From the NCBI GenBank assembly GCA_013815395.1, contig JACDGH010000110.1:1-8108 (forward strand): DNA of 8,108 nt. Direction: 5' to 3'. The DNA is from Parachlamydiaceae bacterium. GTDB lineage: Bacteria > Chlamydiota > Chlamydiia > Chlamydiales > Parachlamydiaceae. Both the position numbers and the translations under genes were made by a program. The first letter of the stretch is position 1. Each line of letters opens with the position of its first letter. Shown here piece by piece: positions 5,678 through 8,108 of the stretch. The notes under the pieces are model-generated. The model was given only the letters and a program-made list of their open reading frames with translations, did no database searches and was not told where the DNA came from.

Positions 5678-7015
5678 ATGTTGATGCTAAGAACACTATT
5701 CAAAGCTTGCTTGACCCTTTGTTTGTTTAGCTCATGTTCTTCCACGTTAATGCAGCATGAGGCCAGTACAGCTGCCTACAAGCAGGGACATCTCTCCCAA
5801 GCAGAAACGATCTTAACACGCACAATAGCTAAAGAAATGCCAAGCGGCAATTTTCAGCAAAGCAAAGAAGCAGTTTGCTTACTCTTAAATAGGGCCACAA
5901 TACATTTTGCCTCTGGCAATATCGATGAGGCCATTGCCGATTACAACCTTGCCATTGAGGCTTTGGACTATTACGCCCAAGATAGCACTTTAGATAGCGC
6001 CGGTCAGGTCCTTTTAGAAGATGGCTCTGCGGCTTATAATGGCTCCGATCTTGAACATTTACTTGCGAGGATTTATTTTGCTTTGGCTTTGATAGAAAAG
6101 GGTGATATTAACAACGCTTATGCCCTTTTAAGGCAAGCAGAGGAAATTCAGCAAACGAAAACACAAAGACATGCTAAAGTTTCTTACTTGTCAGCCATTG
6201 CATGCGATGGCAATGCTTTAGGCAAGTTTTTATTTGCCACACTTCTTGATCAACAAGGTGATGTTAGCAATGCAGCTATATTATTTCGACAGGCCGAAGC
6301 TTTAGCGGGCTGTATGCCCACAGAGATCAATTTACCCCCTCTAGATCCGAAGAAAAAAGCCACGGTCATATTGATATGCCATAACGGCATTGTGCCTTTC
6401 AAAATTTCAGGCACTAGTCCTGCTAGCTTAGCTTCGACATTAGCCCTTGAAGCTATTTTATGTACCCAGCGCATTGATCCTGCCTGGTCAAGCATTACTG
6501 GTATCCCAACACCTTTGCTGTGCCAGCAACCCCAATCAGAACCCCTCCCTACCTATGCTACAATAAATAAGACAAGAATCCCCTTAAAACCCTGGTTCAA
6601 TATTGCGCAAGCAACTAGTGCTGAATTAGAACAAAATATGCCTGTTATTGTAGCGCGCGGTGTGGCCCGCTATCTTATTCGCAGAACGGCTGTGGCTCAA
6701 GCGCAAAAGCATGATCCGCACTTAGGCGCATTGGTAGATTTAGGCATGCTGATCGCTAATGCCAATACTCAAGCGGATACACGCTCATGGTCGACACTCC
6801 CCTCCTCTATTGATCTTGCTCGATGCATACTCCCTGCTGGTGAACATTGTTTGACAATAACTGTAGCTAGACAAGGCCTACCCAATTTTGAGCAACATAT
6901 TCCCCTTCAACTTAAAGCCGGCGACCTATGCTTTATCAATATTTTTAATATTAATCCGAGGACGACAAAAATTTTAGTCCCCTCACAATTTCGCATCAAA
7001 GGAGACCCCTTATGA
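5678..7015 (+). CDS. COG3014-family TPR lipoprotein
   Basis: A 445-residue lipoprotein precursor. Residues 4-19 are the hydrophobic signal (LRTLFKACLTLCLFSS), with Cys20 as the likely lipidated residue (FSSC is a relaxed lipobox, as seen in chlamydiae). TPR-like helical repeats follow at ~27-98 (AYKQGHLSQAETIL; ASGNIDEAIADYNLAIEALD) and ~120-210, including YNGSDLEHLLARIYFALALI-EKGDINNA, which matches the conserved 'Y.G...E..L...Y.AL..L..GD...A' of COG3014. Later come VILICHNGIVPFKISG (~230-245), a helical part (~322-365) and ADTRSWSTLP (366-375), the most conserved block of the family. The start is ATG 5678, or ATG 5684 two codons later; the ribosome binding site is poor. The stop overlaps the next gene by 4 bases. 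In many bacteria this family is encoded beside LpoB-like lipoproteins, as here, so a role at the outer membrane in supporting cell-wall synthesis is likely but unproven. Confidence 0.82.
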   Translation: MLMLRTLFKACLTLCLFSSCSSTLMQHEASTAAYKQGHLSQAETILTRTIAKEMPSGNFQQSKEAVCLLLNRATIHFASGNIDEAIADYNLAIEALDYYAQDSTLDSAGQVLLEDGSAAYNGSDLEHLLARIYFALALIEKGDINNAYALLRQAEEIQQTKTQRHAKVSYLSAIACDGNALGKFLFATLLDQQGDVSNAAILFRQAEALAGCMPTEINLPPLDPKKKATVILICHNGIVPFKISGTSPASLASTLALEAILCTQRIDPAWSSITGIPTPLLCQQPQSEPLPTYATINKTRIPLKPWFNIAQATSAELEQNMPVIVARGVARYLIRRTAVAQAQKHDPHLGALVDLGMLIANANTQADTRSWSTLPSSIDLARCILPAGEHCLTITVARQGLPNFEQHIPLQLKAGDLCFINIFNINPRTTKILVPSQFRIKGDPL

Positions 7016-7623
7016 AAAAATGTATTATTGCTGTAATAGGCTTATTGTGTTTAGCAAGCACAGCTACTAGCTGTTGCCGGAATGTGAGAACGGCGCAGGA
7101 TATTACACCTGGAAATTCTCGTAACATCAAACTTGACTGGCGCTATGGTGCCGGGGATATTCGCATTCAAACTAGCAAAATTAACTCGATCTTAATGGAC
7201 CGCTGGTTTGCAAAAACATGCTATGATTTTGCCAATGGCAAACCACGCATCATTGTGACGCAAATTGATAACCGCACAGATTGTTATATATCAACAGATA
7301 TGATTAGAGATATCATTGAGGGAGCGGCTATAGATGATGGACGTTATTCTATAGTTGTCGGTGATTTGCGCGATGAAGCCGAATTAGATACGATGATGAG
7401 TAAGATCTACAATGATCCCAAACATTGCAACAGTAGCAGATTGCAACCAGGGATTGCTTTAGCACCCCAATTTTTGGCTAAAGTGCGCATTACTAAAGCG
7501 GTCACTGCCGACAATTCTGCAAATTACGAAGATTACCGCATGAGTGTCACTTTATACGACATCGAAACCCAGGAAGCAATTGATTCTGCGTGGGATGTGT
7601 TAAGCAAGAAAGTACAGCGATAA
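7012..7623 (+). CDS. LpoB-like (COG3417) lipoprotein, predicted penicillin-binding protein activator
   Basis: A 203-residue lipoprotein precursor. Residues 1-20 are a signal peptide (KK, then a hydrophobic core) with lipobox ATSC and Cys21 as the lipidated residue. A polar linker precedes the globular domain (~45-200). The domain holds the YcfM/LpoB pattern: a helix ending in ...SILMDRWFAKTCYDFANGKP, strand RIIVTQIDNRTDCYISTDMI (E. coli-type 'IVG.V.NRTSEHIDT.MLTD'), GRYSIVVGDLRDEAELD, and the last pair YEDYRMSVTLYDIETQEAID. Length agrees with LpoB (213 in E. coli). LpoB reaches from the outer membrane through the peptidoglycan to activate PBP1b; the domain is related to TolB/CsgG N-terminal folds. 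The ATG overlaps the stop of the preceding gene (ATGA), with AAAGGAG (6998-7004) 7 bases upstream, so the two are translationally coupled. The usual 'SxYGLVDxxTA' middle part is poorly conserved (SSRLQPGIALAPQ), so it is a divergent member. Confidence 0.78.
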   Translation: MKKCIIAVIGLLCLASTATSCCRNVRTAQDITPGNSRNIKLDWRYGAGDIRIQTSKINSILMDRWFAKTCYDFANGKPRIIVTQIDNRTDCYISTDMIRDIIEGAAIDDGRYSIVVGDLRDEAELDTMMSKIYNDPKHCNSSRLQPGIALAPQFLAKVRITKAVTADNSANYEDYRMSVTLYDIETQEAIDSAWDVLSKKVQR

Positions 7624-7732
7624 AGATTGCAAGTTAATAACATTCACTAATTACCACAATTCTAACCCTAATCTTTGAATCAGTTTACAACGCAAAGACC
7701 CATAGGTGCAAAGAGCTCATAAGAATAATAGG

Positions 7733-7807
7733 AACGATATAATGAGATAACGATATTAACGATATAACGATATAACGATGATAATGATAGAAATGATATA
7801 AACGAAG
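7733..7807. repeat. Array of about nine AACGATAT-type octamers
   Basis: Units of 8-9 bases follow each other without gaps. Exact AACGATAT occurs at 7733, 7749, 7758 and 7766; variants are AATGAGAT (7741), AACGATGAT (7774), AATGATAG (7783), AAATGATAT (7791) and AAACGAAG (7800). The centre is most uniform and the edges are degraded, as expected of a tandem array that grew by slippage. It is intergenic. It could act as iteron-like binding sites or be a neutral microsatellite. Confidence 0.7.
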
Positions 7808-7952
7808 AATTTTTGGTTCTTGGGAAGAATTGGGGGCGGAGGTGAAATTAAAAGGTTTACACAGAAAATGGACTTGATGGGTGGTATTAAAGCATTGGAT
7901 AAGACGATGAACATTTCGTAAAGAGACTCTATACGGCCTGTCCATTTCGTCG

Positions 7953-7992
7953 CGCTTCTATACGTTTTAGAGGTTAAGAGAGAAACGCAGAG
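7953..7992. repeat. Dispersed intergenic repeat, copy B
   Basis: Bases 7953-7980 match 4461-4488 at 24 of 28 positions in the same orientation, then continue with AGAAACGCAGAG against AAACTCGGAG. It lies about 90 bases before the gene start at 8081, while copy A lies about 90-120 bases before the small ORF at 4581. Confidence 0.5.
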
Positions 7993-8019
7993 TTCCTATG
8001 CCGGATTTCAGGTGATTTG

Positions 8020-8075
8020 AAAAAAAAAGACCCCTCCGTTAAATAGTGTTTTAGATCAACAAAACACTGGAGGGG
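8020..8075 (-). terminator. Strong stem-loop: minus-strand terminator and possible SD-sequestering hairpin on the + strand
   Basis: CCCCTCC (8031-8037) pairs with GGAGGGG (8069-8075), and AGTGTTTT (8045-8052) pairs with AAAACACT (8061-8068) around an 8-base loop; the only flaw is a 7-base bulge (8038-8044). On the minus strand the stem is followed by TC and nine T, a textbook intrinsic terminator. On the + strand the 3' arm is exactly the Shine-Dalgarno of the ATG at 8081, which would be hidden. Both roles may hold. Confidence 0.6.
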
Positions 8076-8080
8076 TAATT

Positions 8081-8108
8081 ATGAGTAATATCATATCTAT
8101 TGTCTTTT
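8081..8108 (+). CDS. Start of an unknown gene, cut by the right edge
   Basis: The ATG at 8081 has GGAGGGG (8069-8075) 5 bases upstream, an optimal ribosome binding site. Nine codons are visible (MSNIISIVF) and the frame is open at the edge. The product cannot be identified from this. The palindrome directly before the start resembles the arrangement in insertion sequences, where outside transcripts fold to hide the transposase start, so a transposase is one possibility. Confidence 0.45.

Larger units (their letters stand above)
7624..8030. other. Intergenic region without a convincing gene
   Basis: It contains the octamer array (7733-7807) and dispersed repeat copy B (7953-7992). An open + strand stretch, 7807-7920, ends in MDLMGGIKALDKTMNIS with the TAA at 7918-7920; it looks protein-like but has no start with a ribosome binding site, so it may be a gene fragment. 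No clear terminator is seen after the lipoprotein pair. Confidence 0.5.

Noticed and set aside
6250..6495. Minus-strand frame inside the COG3014-family gene
   Set aside because: Antisense to a conserved family; no start signal.
7733..7807. CRISPR array
   Set aside because: Units of 8-9 bases are contiguous without spacers.
7685..7945. Minus-strand open frame of 86 codons
   Set aside because: It runs through the octamer array, giving low-complexity His/Tyr/Ile-rich sequence, and has no good ribosome binding site.

Overview
The window looks like chromosomal DNA of a Gram-negative, AT-rich, host-associated bacterium, most likely an environmental (amoeba-associated) member of the Chlamydiota. 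The seen evidence is a type III secretion (T3SS) translocator operon with an LcrH/SycD-type chaperone, two lipoprotein genes with signal peptides, long intergenic regions full of short palindromes and dispersed repeats, and a decayed transposase. The phylum is an inference; no rRNA or marker gene is present.

Layout. Bases 1-263 hold a possible tail of an unknown frame and a REP-like palindrome. Bases 264-716 hold a frameshifted, truncated transposase remnant on the + strand. From 4290 down to 717, five genes lie head to tail on the minus strand: a coiled-coil protein of unknown family, the LcrH/SycD/IpgC-type TPR chaperone, two compact membrane-inserting proteins that look like the large and small translocators (SctE-like and SctB-like), and a protein made of two Nif11-like (N11P/NHLP leader) domains. 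Gaps within the cluster are 4, 13, 54 and 47 bp, and no terminator is visible inside it, so one transcript is plausible. The order 'coiled-coil protein - chaperone - translocator - translocator' matches Yersinia lcrV-lcrH-yopB-yopD, which makes the first gene a candidate needle-tip protein. The duplicated Nif11 protein at the end is the most unexpected element.

Bases 4291-4707 are intergenic: a dispersed repeat, a stem-loop, a possible 40-codon ORF and a terminator-like hairpin. A minus-strand orphan gene (4708-5223) of unknown family follows, with its own good promoter and a strong ribosome binding site. Bases 5224-5677 are a divergent intergenic region with several GC-rich palindromes and a + strand promoter. 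This promoter appears to drive two translationally coupled lipoprotein genes (5678-7623): a COG3014-family TPR lipoprotein and an LpoB-like (COG3417) lipoprotein, suggesting an outer-membrane-anchored module that acts on peptidoglycan synthesis.

Bases 7624-8080 contain no convincing gene. They hold an array of about nine copies of an AACGATAT-type octamer, a second copy of the dispersed repeat, and a strong stem-loop that buries the Shine-Dalgarno sequence of a gene starting at 8081 and running off the right edge. Read on the minus strand, the same stem-loop is a classic intrinsic terminator.
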